A stretch of DNA of 64,000 nt from Beijerinckiaceae bacterium (GCA_004564215.1 CP024846.1:3262435-3326434); one strand, 5' to 3'; shown: positions 18,787 through 29,074, counted from the first letter of the stretch. Notes: generated by a model from the sequence alone, not told the origin. Program-made: numbers and translations.

Positions 18787-20250
18787 CTATTCCCACGCGT
18801 TATCGAGGCCGCCCACGCCGCGGCTGAGTCCAGCTCGATTCGAAGCGGAAGCTTGAGCCGCAAGTCCGAGTTCCGGACGCGATCGGTCCATCGCTATCAA
18901 GCTTGCGATTAAGCCCAATGTGGCGCCGACCCCGACACCGAGATCTGGCGTTGTCCCCGCCAGCGCTCCCATGACAAAACCTGGCAGCAGGCTGAATTTG
19001 AGCGCCGTCGCAAACTCAGCCATGAGGCGGTCGCCGCGGCAGCGCTGGATGTAAAGGCGGACAATAAACCAGGCGAGCAGGGCTGACCCGATAATGCCGG
19101 TATTGCACAGGATGCCCACGTACCAATTTGAGGTGCGCTCCGAACCGAGGCCGACGCCGAGGCCGCCTGTCGTATATAAAGCTTCCATTCCGACCCGCGT
19201 CCACATCGATCGTTCGGCGTAAGAGTCGGACTCGGTTTTTTTGAAGATGGTTTGATCGATCATTTCATAAACCGAATCGAGCATATTCGGTGCAAGCACA
19301 ATGACCGCAACCAGCATGAAGGTAGCGGCGAGCACCAGTCCTGCTTCCCATTTCAAACTCTCGCGGGCGGGAGCATCCGGGGAAAGCGCACGGCGCAGCC
19401 AATTTCCCCCGTAGACCAGGCCGAAGATGGCAAGTCCGACATAGGCCGTCGAAGAGGTTGAAAGCGCAGCCATCGCAATTGACCCGAAAATAGCTACGGG
19501 TACGAGCCGGTCACGCCAAAACGGATTGTCGAAACATGGGCGCAGGAAGGCAAGGCTTGCCGCAGCCCCTACGCAGGCCGATCCGAAAGAGGAAGCCTCC
19601 GGCGTCAGGCCCACCACGCGCCGGGCCCCGGCCATCTCGACGTTAACGAGCAGGCCATATTTGGCATTTCGAAACACGTCCAAAGTGTCGCCGAGGCCTA
19701 CGGCCGAAAACACGATGTCGACAAGGCCAGTGCCAATTAAGACGAAACTTCCGACCAGGACCGCTTGCAGAAAATGACGTCGGAACGAGGCGTTTCCTCC
19801 GGCCAAATAGAATGCGAGGGCCATGCCGATCGATAAGGTCATGTAGGCAGGCTGGGTAAAATTCGCAGAGGTCGGCTCAAGAGGCACGGCCCAGGGCACG
19901 TTCGCATTGATAGGGATGACCTCGACCAAATGAGAAAAAAGCCGCGGCATTACATAGGCAGTAAAATATCCATAAATGAGAAAGATAAAAAGGAGGCCCA
20001 ATCGTGCCGGATCAATCGCAGTATCGAACGCGAGGCGCAGTTGGCCATTGAATAAGACCATTTTGCAAATGAGAAACACGGCGCAGACCGACTGCGCTAC
20101 GAGATTGACGCCGACGGACTCGTTGGGAATCATGGCCAGCGCCATAAACGGGCCAAATGCAAAAAACAGATAAAGCAGAAAGGGACCGCGCGTAAACACA
20201 CCAATGATGAGCAAGATCCAAAATAACACCCCTGGCCAGGTCATCGGCAA
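18787..20250 (-). CDS. O-antigen/EPS polymerase-like membrane protein (Wzy/WaaL type)
   Basis: A 487-residue protein with about 10-12 hydrophobic helices, opening with PGVLFWILLIIGVFTRGPFLLYLFFAFGPF. A large hydrophilic loop around residues 315-360 precedes the last helices, as in Wzy polymerases and WaaL ligases. Sequence in this class is too variable to assign a linkage. Context decides: it is first in a cluster holding a flippase, two glycosyltransferases and dTDP-rhamnose synthesis, so it most likely polymerises the repeat unit. Confidence 0.75.
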   Translation of the reverse strand: MPMTWPGVLFWILLIIGVFTRGPFLLYLFFAFGPFMALAMIPNESVGVNLVAQSVCAVFLICKMVLFNGQLRLAFDTAIDPARLGLLFIFLIYGYFTAYVMPRLFSHLVEVIPINANVPWAVPLEPTSANFTQPAYMTLSIGMALAFYLAGGNASFRRHFLQAVLVGSFVLIGTGLVDIVFSAVGLGDTLDVFRNAKYGLLVNVEMAGARRVVGLTPEASSFGSACVGAAASLAFLRPCFDNPFWRDRLVPVAIFGSIAMAALSTSSTAYVGLAIFGLVYGGNWLRRALSPDAPARESLKWEAGLVLAATFMLVAVIVLAPNMLDSVYEMIDQTIFKKTESDSYAERSMWTRVGMEALYTTGGLGVGLGSERTSNWYVGILCNTGIIGSALLAWFIVRLYIQRCRGDRLMAEFATALKFSLLPGFVMGALAGTTPDLGVGVGATLGLIASLIAMDRSRPELGLAAQASASNRAGLSRGVGGLDNAWE

Positions 20251-20344
20251 ATTCCAATAGAAATAGCTTTAATTGTTCATTTCCTATTTTGGTAAGGGGC
20301 TCGCCATTGTTCTCGCCACTGTGCGTTCCCACACATCGCAAAAG

Positions 20345-20480
20345 ATGCGCGATTTTTTTTATTCGCGCATTACGCTTTCCATCTGCATAAAAGGCTGAGT
20401 GATAACGCGTTCGATCACTCGGAAACTTGGGGTAAGCAATGAACGGCCGTCACCTGATAATCTTGTAACCTTTCGGTTAC
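20345..20480. other. Cluster of three short inverted repeats upstream of the wzy-like gene
   Basis: Three perfect small palindromes lie in 136 bp. They are ATGCGCGA/TCGCGCAT (20345-20352 and 20363-20370, with an 8-T run in the loop), GAGTGAT/ATCACTC (20397-20403 and 20414-20420), and GTAACC/GGTTAC (20465-20470 and 20475-20480, loop TTTC). They sit between the tRNA-Glu gene and the start of the polysaccharide operon. They could be a tRNA terminator, operators for the EPS promoter, or an RNA leader. Confidence 0.5.
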
Positions 20481-20532
20481 CAGCCTGCAAAGTGTGGTTC
20501 ACAACAAGGTGTGACGCCAAATTATGGATCAT

Positions 20533-20608
20533 TGGCGCTCCCTAGGGGAATCGAACCCCTGTTTTCGCCGTGAGAGGGCGACGTCCTGGACCGCTAGACG
20601 AAGGGAGC
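20533..20608 (-). tRNA. tRNA-Glu (anticodon CTC)
   Basis: A 76-nt cloverleaf on the minus strand. The acceptor stem is GCTCCCT with AGGGAGC and the discriminator base is G, followed by an encoded CCA. The D arm begins TCGTCTAGCGG, and the anticodon loop CTCTCAC (anticodon CTC) is closed by TCGCC/GGCGA. The T arm is CAGGGGTTCGATTCCCCTA. All parts match bacterial tRNA-Glu. It sits between a cytochrome P450 and the polysaccharide cluster, its 3' end facing the cluster, a position where integrative elements often insert. Confidence 0.96.
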
Positions 20609-20628
20609 CTAAAGTTAGGCAACAGCCT

Positions 20629-20655
20629 TCTATAACGCGGCGGGCAACGCCGCAA
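20629..20655 (-). promoter_or_regulatory. Possible tRNA-Glu promoter
   Basis: On the minus strand a TTGCGG-like -35 (20655-20650) and TATAGA -10 (20634-20629) lie 21 bp or more upstream of the mature tRNA 5' end. The 15-bp spacer is short; shifting the -35 to CTTGCG gives 16 bp. This is a pattern match only. Confidence 0.35.
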
Positions 20656-20808
20656 GCTTGGTCGGATGCGGTCCACACGCCGCCGGTTCGGCTTTCTCCG
20701 TATGGTAGCGGTTTAGACAGCAAAAAATCACAAGAAATCGCGTCCAGCCCTGTTTGGGCGCTGTTGAGCAAAAGGTGCGGACTCGAAAATGGGCCGCCCG
20801 CCCAATAG

Positions 20809-22218
20809 ATGGGAATCATGACAGATCTCCTTGTGGAACCGCCGCGGCCGCCCGCACCCGTCCCACGCGACGCGCCGCTTGGCCCCTTATCGACGATGCG
20901 GGTCTTACGACGAAATCCGATCGAGACCTGGACCAAAGCGCACTTTGAATTGCCGATTCTGATGGGTCCGACGATCCTCGGCACCATTGCCGTCCTGAAC
21001 GAACCTGCCGCCATTCGCCGCGTCTTCGTCGACAATACGGCCAATTATTGCAAAGACGCTCTGCAAAAACGAGTCCTCGGGCAGGGCTTGAGCGATGGGC
21101 TCTTGGAAGTCGAGGGCGACGACTGGCGCATGCAACGGCGCACCTTGGCGCCGCTCTTTACCCCCAAGACGGTGAGCTCTTTTGCCGTCGCGTTCAACGC
21201 CGCGGCAGAGGATCTTGTTGCCCGTTGGAGCCGTCTGCGCGAAGGACGCATCATCGATGTTCAGCCGGAAATGGCGCGGGTAACACTCGACGTTCTCGGA
21301 CGCACAATCTTTTCGGATGGGCTCGGGCGGGACCTCGATGAGTTCGCGACGGTGATCTCCGGCTATTTTGCGACGGTCGGACGACTCGATCCTTTCGATC
21401 TTCTGGATTTTCCGGAATGGGTCCCACGTCTGACCAAGTTTGGAAGCGGCTCGGTGCAGAGTTTCTTCGCTGGCGTGGTCGATTCTATTATCGACAAACG
21501 CAAGCAGCTCCTTGCCAAGGACAGGGCCAATTCCCCGCGCGATATCCTTACCCTCTTGCTCGAAGCCGAGGATCCGCAGACGGGGGCGGGATTAAGCTCC
21601 GCGGAAATCAAAGCCAATATTTTGACCTTTATTGGCGCTGGTCACGAGACCACCGCCAATGCCTTGACCTGGTCCTTGTTTCTCCTCTCGCTTTCGGAGG
21701 AATGGCGGGAAAGGCTCGCCGAAGAGGCCGATCTGGTTTTGCCGGGTCCCGTGGAGGACTATGCCGGAAGGCTCGTTCAAACGAGGGCGGTGATCGAGGA
21801 GGCTATGCGGCTCTATCCGCCCGTCGCCAGCATGAGCCGGCAGGCATTGGGGCCCGACGATCTCACTGGCCGGCGCATCCGCAAAGGTACCCTGGTCATG
21901 GTGTCGCAATGGGTCTTGCACCGGCACCGTCTGCTTTGGGACAATCCAGATTGCTTTGATCCGCGCCGGTTTCTGCCCGGCGCGCGGGAAAAAATCGATC
22001 GCTTTGCTTATCTGCCCTTCGGCGCGGGTCCGCGCGTGTGCATCGGCGCGTCCTTCTCGCTGCACGAGTCGGCAATCATCCTTGCCCATATCATGCGTTC
22101 GTTCCGGCTCGAACTTAAAAGAAACTATCGGGTGCGTCCGGTGCAGCATATCACCCTGCGGCCGGAGGGTGGCCTGCCGATGATTTTGCGACGGCGGGGG
22201 TCTGGCGTCAGCGCGTGA
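20809..22218 (+). CDS. Cytochrome P450
   Basis: A 469-residue soluble P450 monooxygenase. The I-helix oxygen-activation motif GAGHETT is at residues 276-282, the K-helix ExxR is in VIEEAMRLYPPVASMSRQAL, and the haem-binding FGAGPRVCIGASFSLHE places the cysteine ligand at Cys411. The N-terminus lacks a membrane anchor. The start may be the first ATG or the one three codons later. No ferredoxin or reductase gene is next to it, so redox partners must be encoded elsewhere. The substrate is unknown. It converges with thpR, 11 bp away. Confidence 0.95.
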   Translation: MGIMTDLLVEPPRPPAPVPRDAPLGPLSTMRVLRRNPIETWTKAHFELPILMGPTILGTIAVLNEPAAIRRVFVDNTANYCKDALQKRVLGQGLSDGLLEVEGDDWRMQRRTLAPLFTPKTVSSFAVAFNAAAEDLVARWSRLREGRIIDVQPEMARVTLDVLGRTIFSDGLGRDLDEFATVISGYFATVGRLDPFDLLDFPEWVPRLTKFGSGSVQSFFAGVVDSIIDKRKQLLAKDRANSPRDILTLLLEAEDPQTGAGLSSAEIKANILTFIGAGHETTANALTWSLFLLSLSEEWRERLAEEADLVLPGPVEDYAGRLVQTRAVIEEAMRLYPPVASMSRQALGPDDLTGRRIRKGTLVMVSQWVLHRHRLLWDNPDCFDPRRFLPGAREKIDRFAYLPFGAGPRVCIGASFSLHESAIILAHIMRSFRLELKRNYRVRPVQHITLRPEGGLPMILRRRGSGVSA

Positions 22219-22229
22219 ATGCGCGCGCT

Positions 22230-22763
22230 TCAACCAAGCGGATAGGCGGCCTCGACGATATAAGGGCCGCCGCCGGTCGAGGCTCGCGACGAAAACAGGA
22301 CGAACCTCCGGGCCTCAAATCGGCGTGACAGGAAAAAGCCGCGCGTGGCCAGATATTCGGCCACACCCATGCAGGAGGCCGCGCGCAGCCGCGCCAAGGT
22401 GACATGGGGGGTGAATTTGCGAGGTTCCGGCGCGATGCCGATACGGCGGAACAGCCGTTCCTGTTGGGCTTGAAGTTCGACCAGATCGGTGCCCGGCTTC
22501 GCTTTGGCGACGATCGCCCTTGGCTTGGCGCCACCAAACGAACTCAAACCTTCAAGTGTCACGGTAAAAGGCCGCCGGCGGATTTGCTCCAGGGACGAAT
22601 GAACCTCACGCGCTGTCGCATCATCGATATCGCCGATGAAACGCAAGGTCATGTGGTAATTTTCGACATCGATCCAGCGCGCCCCGCAAAGCCCGCCGCG
22701 CATCATTGCGAGGTCGGTTGCAAGATCGGAGGGGATTTCGAGGCCCGTGAACAACCGGGGCAT
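22230..22763 (-). CDS. thpR: RNA 2',3'-cyclic phosphodiesterase (2H family)
   Basis: A 177-residue member of the 2H phosphoesterase superfamily. The two catalytic HxTx motifs are present: HMTLRFIGDI near residue 43 and HVTLARL near residue 125. MPRLFTGLEIPSDLA is the usual N-terminus. ThpR (LigT) opens 2',3'-cyclic phosphate ends of RNA in vitro; its cellular role is uncertain. It lies 126 bp downstream of the arylesterase gene on the same strand and converges with the P450. Confidence 0.92.
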   Translation of the reverse strand: MPRLFTGLEIPSDLATDLAMMRGGLCGARWIDVENYHMTLRFIGDIDDATAREVHSSLEQIRRRPFTVTLEGLSSFGGAKPRAIVAKAKPGTDLVELQAQQERLFRRIGIAPEPRKFTPHVTLARLRAASCMGVAEYLATRGFFLSRRFEARRFVLFSSRASTGGGPYIVEAAYPLG

Positions 22764-22889
22764 GGATCCCTCCTCGTCGATGGCGAGGCGCCACGAATCA
22801 TCGCGGTGCCTAGCGGATGATATCAGCAGCTATAAGTATACCGAAGATTCGCCTCCGAAGGAAACCCCGGGCCTCAAAAACGGGGTGAA

Positions 22890-23624
22890 TTATCGGTCGG
22901 GCTGAGCTTTCAGCCCCAATTTTTCGATAAAGGTGCGAATGTCGGGAAGAATGGCTTGAACGATGCGCTCGACCCCGGCGGAGCTTGGATGCAAGCCGTC
23001 CGGTAATTTGAGGGTTGGATCGCCGACCACCCCTTCAAGAAAGAACGGATAAAGCGGCACGCCGTATTTCGTGGCGAGGTCCGGGTAAATCGCGTCGAAG
23101 CGGGTTTTATAGTCCTGGCCGAGGCTTGGGGTGGCTTTCATCCCCGCTATCAAAGTTTTGATGTTGCGCGCCTTCAATTCTGCGAGAATAGCGTCCAGCG
23201 CGGCCTCCGTCACATTTGGGTCAATCCCGCGAAGCATGTCATTTGCGCCCAACTCCAAAATAACACCGTCGGCGCCGTCGGCCAGCGTCCAATCGAGGCG
23301 CGCGAGACCGCCCGAGGAGGTCTCGCCGGAGACGCCGGCGTTGACGATCTTGACGTCATAGCCTTCCGTGCGAAGCGTCTTTTCGAGCACCGCCGGAAAC
23401 GCGGCCTCGGCCGGCAGGCCAAAGCCGGCGACGAGGCTGTCTCCGAAGACGATGAGTTTCACCTCCGGCGCCTCGTTCGGTGTGGTCGCTTGGGCAGGGC
23501 GGAGCCAAGCTGACAGCATCAGCGCGGCCGTAAGTCGGAGGAATTCGCGGCGATGGCCATAGGCACTTGGCCGCGGGTATGGCATCGGAATAGGCGGGGC
23601 GGGTTTGGAAGCATTGGATGGCAT
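22890..23624 (-). CDS. Arylesterase / TesA-like GDSL hydrolase with Tat-like signal
   Basis: About 244 residues. The SGNH hydrolase motifs are FGDSLVAGFG (block I), NAGVSGETSSGG (block II), LELGANDML (block III) and DGLHPSSAG (block V with catalytic Asp-His). The N-terminal GHRREFLRLTAALMLSAWLRPAQA resembles a twin-arginine signal with AxA-type cleavage, unlike the Sec signal of E. coli TesA. The start is uncertain: the first ATG overlaps the divergent ATPase start by 7 bp, and a Met at 23585 is a plausible alternative. It cleaves short acyl or aryl esters by family knowledge. Confidence 0.88.
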   Translation of the reverse strand: MPSNASKPAPPIPMPYPRPSAYGHRREFLRLTAALMLSAWLRPAQATTPNEAPEVKLIVFGDSLVAGFGLPAEAAFPAVLEKTLRTEGYDVKIVNAGVSGETSSGGLARLDWTLADGADGVILELGANDMLRGIDPNVTEAALDAILAELKARNIKTLIAGMKATPSLGQDYKTRFDAIYPDLATKYGVPLYPFFLEGVVGDPTLKLPDGLHPSSAGVERIVQAILPDIRTFIEKLGLKAQPDR

Positions 23625-24331
23625 GGATGGATGGACCTGTGGTTGAACTTGAAAACGTGCATCTGAGCCTGGGGCGCGGTGCGGCGAGGGTTCATATCCT
23701 CAAGGGGATCTCGCTCAAGATAGGGCGCGGCGAAACAGTAGGTTTGGTGGGGCCGTCGGGATCTGGCAAATCCACGCTCTTGACGGTCATGGCTGGCCTT
23801 GAGCGGCCGGATATCGGTACGGTCAAGGTGGACAATGTCAGCCTCGATCGGCTGGGCGAGGATGCGCTCGCGCGTTTCCGTGGCAAACGGATCGGGATCG
23901 TATTCCAATCGTTCCACCTCATTCCAACCATGACTGCCCTCGAAAATGTCGCGATACCCCTTGAATTGGCGGGTGCCGACGCGCCCTTCGAAAGGGCGAG
24001 GGCGGAGCTCGATGCGGTGGGGCTGGAGGATAGACTTGCGCATTATCCGGCACAATTATCGGGCGGCGAACAGCAGCGCGTCGCGCTCGCCCGCGCGCTG
24101 GCGCCCAGTCCTTCGATCCTCGTCGCCGACGAGCCGACCGGAAATCTCGACGAGGCGACAGGTCAAAGCATTATTGACCTCATGTTCGCGCTGAAGCGCG
24201 AGCGCGGCGCGACGTTGATCCTGGTGACCCATGATCTCGCGCTCGCTGCCAATTGCGATCGCAAAATCAGGCTGCGGTCTGGCCGCATTGAGGATGTTGC
24301 CGAAACTACGGCGCCTAAAATGACCGTGTAA
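23618..24331 (+). CDS. ABC transporter ATP-binding protein, YbbA/LolD-like
   Basis: A 237-residue ATPase. Walker [10 protein letters not shown] is at residues 45-53, the Q-loop follows in [12 protein letters not shown], the signature is [15 protein letters not shown], and Walker B is [16 protein letters not shown]. This is the MacB/LolD/YbbA subclass. In E. coli ybbA is divergent from tesA and followed by the permease gene ybbP. Here the divergent esterase is kept, but the next gene is hemB on the opposite strand, so no permease partner is adjacent. The start overlaps the esterase start. Confidence 0.9.
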   Translation: MAWMDGPVVELENVHLSLGRGAARVHILKGISLKIGRGETVGLVGPSGSGKSTLLTVMAGLERPDIGTVKVDNVSLDRLGEDALARFRGKRIGIVFQSFHLIPTMTALENVAIPLELAGADAPFERARAELDAVGLEDRLAHYPAQLSGGEQQRVALARALAPSPSILVADEPTGNLDEATGQSIIDLMFALKRERGATLILVTHDLALAANCDRKIRLRSGRIEDVAETTAPKMTV

Positions 24332-24390
24332 GGGCTGGCGTGCGGCGCTTGTCCGCGTGGATCAGATCTGACCCCGAATTGGATTGGCAC

Positions 24391-25545
<1,155 letters not shown>

Positions 25546-25863
25546 TCACGGCGCCTCCGCAGGGCGAGACAATAATTCGCGCGCGGCGGCGATGACCGAG
25601 GGATCATGCCCGGACTGACCCGCAAAGGCGAGGAGAAGGGTTTCATCGGAGCCAAGATGATCGAGAACGGCCGTCAAAAATCCAGGATCCGCCGCGGCCG
25701 CCCGCAAATGCTCCAAGCCGAGGCCCGATAAAGCCAGGAAACGTTCGAGCCTGGGGGCATCCCCGGCCAAGAAAGACAGGGCGTCGACGGCGATCATTTC
25801 GGCTGAATCTCGACTGGGTTTTGCAATTTTAGGCTTAGGACCCAGAAAATTGAGCTTTGACAT
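25546..25863 (-). CDS. DUF3572 family protein
   Basis: A 105-residue acidic helical protein. The stretch AVDALSFLAGDAPRLERFLALSGL and the end VLDHLGSDETLLLAFA match DUF3572, a family restricted to alphaproteobacteria with no known function. In many Rhizobiales genomes it is divergent from divK, exactly as here (99 bp between the two starts). No signal or membrane segment is visible. Confidence 0.85.
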   Translation of the reverse strand: MSKLNFLGPKPKIAKPSRDSAEMIAVDALSFLAGDAPRLERFLALSGLGLEHLRAAAADPGFLTAVLDHLGSDETLLLAFAGQSGHDPSVIAAARELLSRPAEAP

Positions 25864-25962
25864 GATAACGGTTTCTCTTTCGTCAATTTCTATCCGTTAA
25901 TGGCGGGTACGACTGGATTTTCGAAGCGCGGCCAGTTGGCTGCCCGGAGCCGGGATTAGTAG

Positions 25963-26334
25963 ATGCAAAAAACCATTCTGATCGTAGAAGACAATGAATT
26001 GAATATGAAGCTCTTCAACGATCTTCTTGAAGCGCATGGCTACAAGACGGTGCAAACCCGCAGTGGCGTCGAGGCGCTCGAACTCGCGCGTTTGCACAAA
26101 CCCGATCTTATTTTAATGGATATCCAATTGCCGGAGGTGTCCGGGCTTCAGGTCACGCAATGGATCAAAGCCTGCGAGGATCTGCGCCATATCCCGGTAG
26201 TCGCCATTACCGCTTTCGCCATGAAAGGGGATGAAGAAAAGATCAGGCAAGGGGGATGCGAGGCCTATCTATCGAAACCGATCTCCATCGTGAAATTTTT
26301 AGAAACCGTGCGCCATTATCTTCACGAGCAATAG
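25963..26334 (+). CDS. divK: Single-domain response regulator DivK
   Basis: A 123-residue receiver domain without an output domain. The phospho-acceptor Asp53 lies in [13 protein letters not shown]; the acidic pocket is IVEDNELN, and the conserved Thr and Lys are in [10 protein letters not shown] and YLSKPIS. DivK takes part in cell-cycle control, sensing DivJ/PleC phosphorylation and acting on DivL-CckA. In many relatives pleD follows directly; here it is absent and a 520-bp gap precedes parE on the other strand. The start ATG is unambiguous. Confidence 0.95.
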   Translation: MQKTILIVEDNELNMKLFNDLLEAHGYKTVQTRSGVEALELARLHKPDLILMDIQLPEVSGLQVTQWIKACEDLRHIPVVAITAFAMKGDEEKIRQGGCEAYLSKPISIVKFLETVRHYLHEQ

Positions 26335-26854
26335 CCCTCAAAGCTGTGTCAAGGGCTTCGGCGTTGAGCGGCGACCCAACCGGTCACGCTATTCGACAAC
26401 ACAATATATCCGAAATTCAATATTTGACCGGATTTCGCTGCACTGCAATTTGTAACTGAGCCGATCTCGCTGCAGCGGCCGAGCTTTGCACCGCTCCCGC
26501 GGGTCGCCCCTCGGCCGCGTTAACGAAAGAAACGGCGAGATAAATAAGGCGATTGCAATTTGCCGTGTTCGCGGGTTAACTTGCCGTGCCGAGCATGATT
26601 TTTATCTGCGGCGTGACGCAGGCTCCTTGAAGAAAGCCTTGCTCGCAGCCGTGCGTATCATAATGCGTATTCGGCAACGAACTTAGATACCCTGCGGAGT
26701 GCTCGGGTCCGCCGCATCTCCTGGGTCCGTAGGGTTGGCCGGCGTGCAGATGGTTATAGGAGTGGCCTCCTCGAAACGCCATTTGCCGCCGGCCACCTTC
26801 GCGTCATAGCCCCAGCGGCCCGCCTCATTGGTCGTCCGCGACGAGGAATGACCC
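26335..26854. other. Intergenic region between divK and parE
   Basis: About 520 bp between two convergent genes, with no supported gene. A minus-strand frame at 26683-26886 reads GRWGYDAKVAGGKWRFEE followed by a Pro/Asp-rich tail; it overlaps the parE end and could be a decayed gene tail. The part near 26340-26480 has lower GC than the flanks. No terminator with a clear T tract was found. Confidence 0.45.
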
Positions 26855-28927
26855 TCACACCAAGACAAGGTCTGTCGCGGCGGCAAAGGCGGCCCGCTCC
26901 TGGATGAAGGCGAACCGGGCCTCCGGCTTGTTGCCCATCAACCGCTCGACGGAATCCGCCGTCCCCTCCTGATCGTCAGCCAGGACCACCACCCGCTCCA
27001 AGCTGCGCTTGGCTGGGTCCATCGTCGTTTCTTTAAGTTGGGCCGGAAGCATTTCACCTAACCCTTTGAAACGGCTAATCTCTATCTTGCCCTTACCGGT
27101 TAGTGTCTTGGCGATCAATTCGTCTCGATGGGACTCATCGCGGGCATAAACATGCTTGGCGCCTTGGGTCAGCCGGTAGAGCGGCGGAACCGCGAGATAG
27201 AGATGGCCGGCTTCAACGAGCTTCGGCATCTGCCTGAAAAAAAAGGTGATGAGCAAAGAGGCAATATGGGCGCCGTCGACATCGGCGTCGGTCATGATGA
27301 TGATTTTTTCGTAGCGGAGATCTTGCTCCTTGTATTGCGCGCCGGTGCTGCATCCCAGCGCCTGGACAAGGTCGGACAGCTGCTGATTGCCGGCGAGCTT
27401 GTCGCGCGTGGCGCTCGCGACATTCAGGATCTTTCCCCGCAACGGAAGCACCGCCTGATTGGTCCGATTTCGGGCCTGTTTCGCAGAGCCGCCGGCGGAA
27501 TCGCCTTCGACAATAAAGAGTTCAGAGCCTTGAGCTGAATTGTTAGAGCAATCCGCGAGTTTTCCGGGGAGCCGGAGCTTGCGCGTCGCCGTCTTCCGCG
27601 CGACATCCTTTTCAGCGCGGCGGCGCAGCCTCTCCTCGGCACGCTCGACGGTCCAATCCAGAAGTTTTGCGGCGTGCAGCGGGGAGGCGGCGAGCCAATG
27701 ATCGAAGGCGTCCCGCAGCGTCCCTTCAACAATGCGCGCAGCCTCATTGGACATCAGCCGGCCTTTGTTCTGGCCTTGGAACTCGGGCTCCCGAAGAAAG
27801 ATGGAAATCAGCGCGGCGCAGGACGCCATGATGTCGTCGCCCGTCACCGCGGCGGCGCGCTTGGCCTGTCCGATTCGCTCGGCGTGGTCCTTGAGGCCGC
27901 GCACCAGCGCCGCACGCAGTCCCGCCTCATGGGTCCCGCCGTCCGGGGTGGGGATTGTGTTGCAATAGGAGTGAACGAACCCGTCGTCGAAACTGAGCCA
28001 GGCAAGGGCCCATTCCAGCGATCCGTGGCCGCCGGGCTTTTCGACCTTGCCGGCAAAAATCTGATCGGTGACGAGGTCCTTGCCCTCGATATCCTGAAGA
28101 AGATAATCCTTGAGGCCGCCGGGAAAGCGAAAAACCGCCTCGGCCGGAACGCCGGAATTAGCCTCGAGCCATTCCGCCGCGCAGTGCCATCGGATCTCTA
28201 CCCCGCCGAAAAGATAGGCCTTCGCCCGCGCCATTTTGAACAGCCGCGCCGGCTTGAAATGGGCGCCCTTGCCGAAGATCTTTTCGTCCGGCTTGAAGCG
28301 GACGCTCGTGCCGCGCCGGTTTTGGACTTTTCCGAGTTTTTCAAGCGCGGTTTTGGGGTGGCCGCGTTCGAAAACCTGCCGATAAAGAGTTTGACCCCGC
28401 GCGACTTCGACTTCCAGACGTTCCGACAGCGCGTTGACCACGGAAATGCCGACGCCATGCAAGCCGCCGGAGGTGCTGTAGGCTTTCGAGTCGAATTTGC
28501 CGCCGGCATGCAGCGTCGTCATGATGACTTCGAGCGCCGATTTCTTGGGAAATTTCGGGTGCGGGTCGATCGGGATGCCGCGCCCATTGTCGGTGACGGT
28601 GAGAAAGCCGGAGGCCTCATAACGAACATCGATGAAACTGGCGTGGCCGGCTACTGCCTCGTCCATCGCATTATCGATGGCCTCCGCGAAAAGATGGTGG
28701 AGCGCGGCTTCATCGGTGCCGCCGATATACATGCCGGGCCGCCGCCGGACCGGCTCCAGCCCCTCCAGCACCTCGATCGAGGCGGCGGTATAGCCGGCTT
28801 CGCCTGGGGTCGAAAGGTCCAGCTCTTTCGGCGATGGTTTGGACGCCGAGCCTTGACGATTTGGTCCCGATCGCGTCGACGGTTCTCTGCGTGCCGCATT
28901 GCCGAAGAGGTCACCATTCCTTGCCAT
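26855..28927 (-). CDS. parE: DNA topoisomerase IV subunit B
   Basis: A 690-residue ATPase subunit that, with ParC, decatenates replicated chromosomes. The GHKL ATPase domain shows AIDNAMDEAVAGHASFIDV and VTDNGRGIPIDPHPKF. The TOPRIM domain has ELFIVEGDSAGGSAKQARN and IIMTDADVDGAHI. The C-terminal RFKGLGEMLPAQLKETTMDP is the usual type IIA topoisomerase end, and the length is in the range for alphaproteobacterial ParE rather than GyrB. A Ser/Pro-rich N-terminal leader of about 40 residues precedes the ATPase domain. A long antisense frame on the plus strand is only a GC-rich shadow. Confidence 0.95.
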   Translation of the reverse strand: MARNGDLFGNAARREPSTRSGPNRQGSASKPSPKELDLSTPGEAGYTAASIEVLEGLEPVRRRPGMYIGGTDEAALHHLFAEAIDNAMDEAVAGHASFIDVRYEASGFLTVTDNGRGIPIDPHPKFPKKSALEVIMTTLHAGGKFDSKAYSTSGGLHGVGISVVNALSERLEVEVARGQTLYRQVFERGHPKTALEKLGKVQNRRGTSVRFKPDEKIFGKGAHFKPARLFKMARAKAYLFGGVEIRWHCAAEWLEANSGVPAEAVFRFPGGLKDYLLQDIEGKDLVTDQIFAGKVEKPGGHGSLEWALAWLSFDDGFVHSYCNTIPTPDGGTHEAGLRAALVRGLKDHAERIGQAKRAAAVTGDDIMASCAALISIFLREPEFQGQNKGRLMSNEAARIVEGTLRDAFDHWLAASPLHAAKLLDWTVERAEERLRRRAEKDVARKTATRKLRLPGKLADCSNNSAQGSELFIVEGDSAGGSAKQARNRTNQAVLPLRGKILNVASATRDKLAGNQQLSDLVQALGCSTGAQYKEQDLRYEKIIIMTDADVDGAHIASLLITFFFRQMPKLVEAGHLYLAVPPLYRLTQGAKHVYARDESHRDELIAKTLTGKGKIEISRFKGLGEMLPAQLKETTMDPAKRSLERVVVLADDQEGTADSVERLMGNKPEARFAFIQERAAFAAATDLVLV

Positions 28928-29074
28928 GTACCGGTCCGTCCTCCAAATTCGCGTTGGTTAGTCGCCCCTGCCTTGAAGTAGCAAGTCTGCCTTGCTTTTT
29001 AAACGACGACGCGCGGGCCGCCGACAGAGGACAATGCCGAAATCTGCGCGGGCCGCGTGTCGGTTCCTGTCCGA

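Noticed and set aside
20533..20608. Integrative element attachment site at tRNA-Glu
   Set aside because: No integrase and no second copy of the tRNA 3' end was seen in the window; kept only as a possibility in the cluster finding.
26683..26886. Small leftward frame after parE, with GRWGYDAKVAGG
   Set aside because: Looks somewhat protein-like but overlaps the parE end and has no start signal. Kept only as a note in the intergenic entry.
27674..28981. Rightward frame of 435 codons
   Set aside because: Antisense to parE throughout, with no domain and no RBS.
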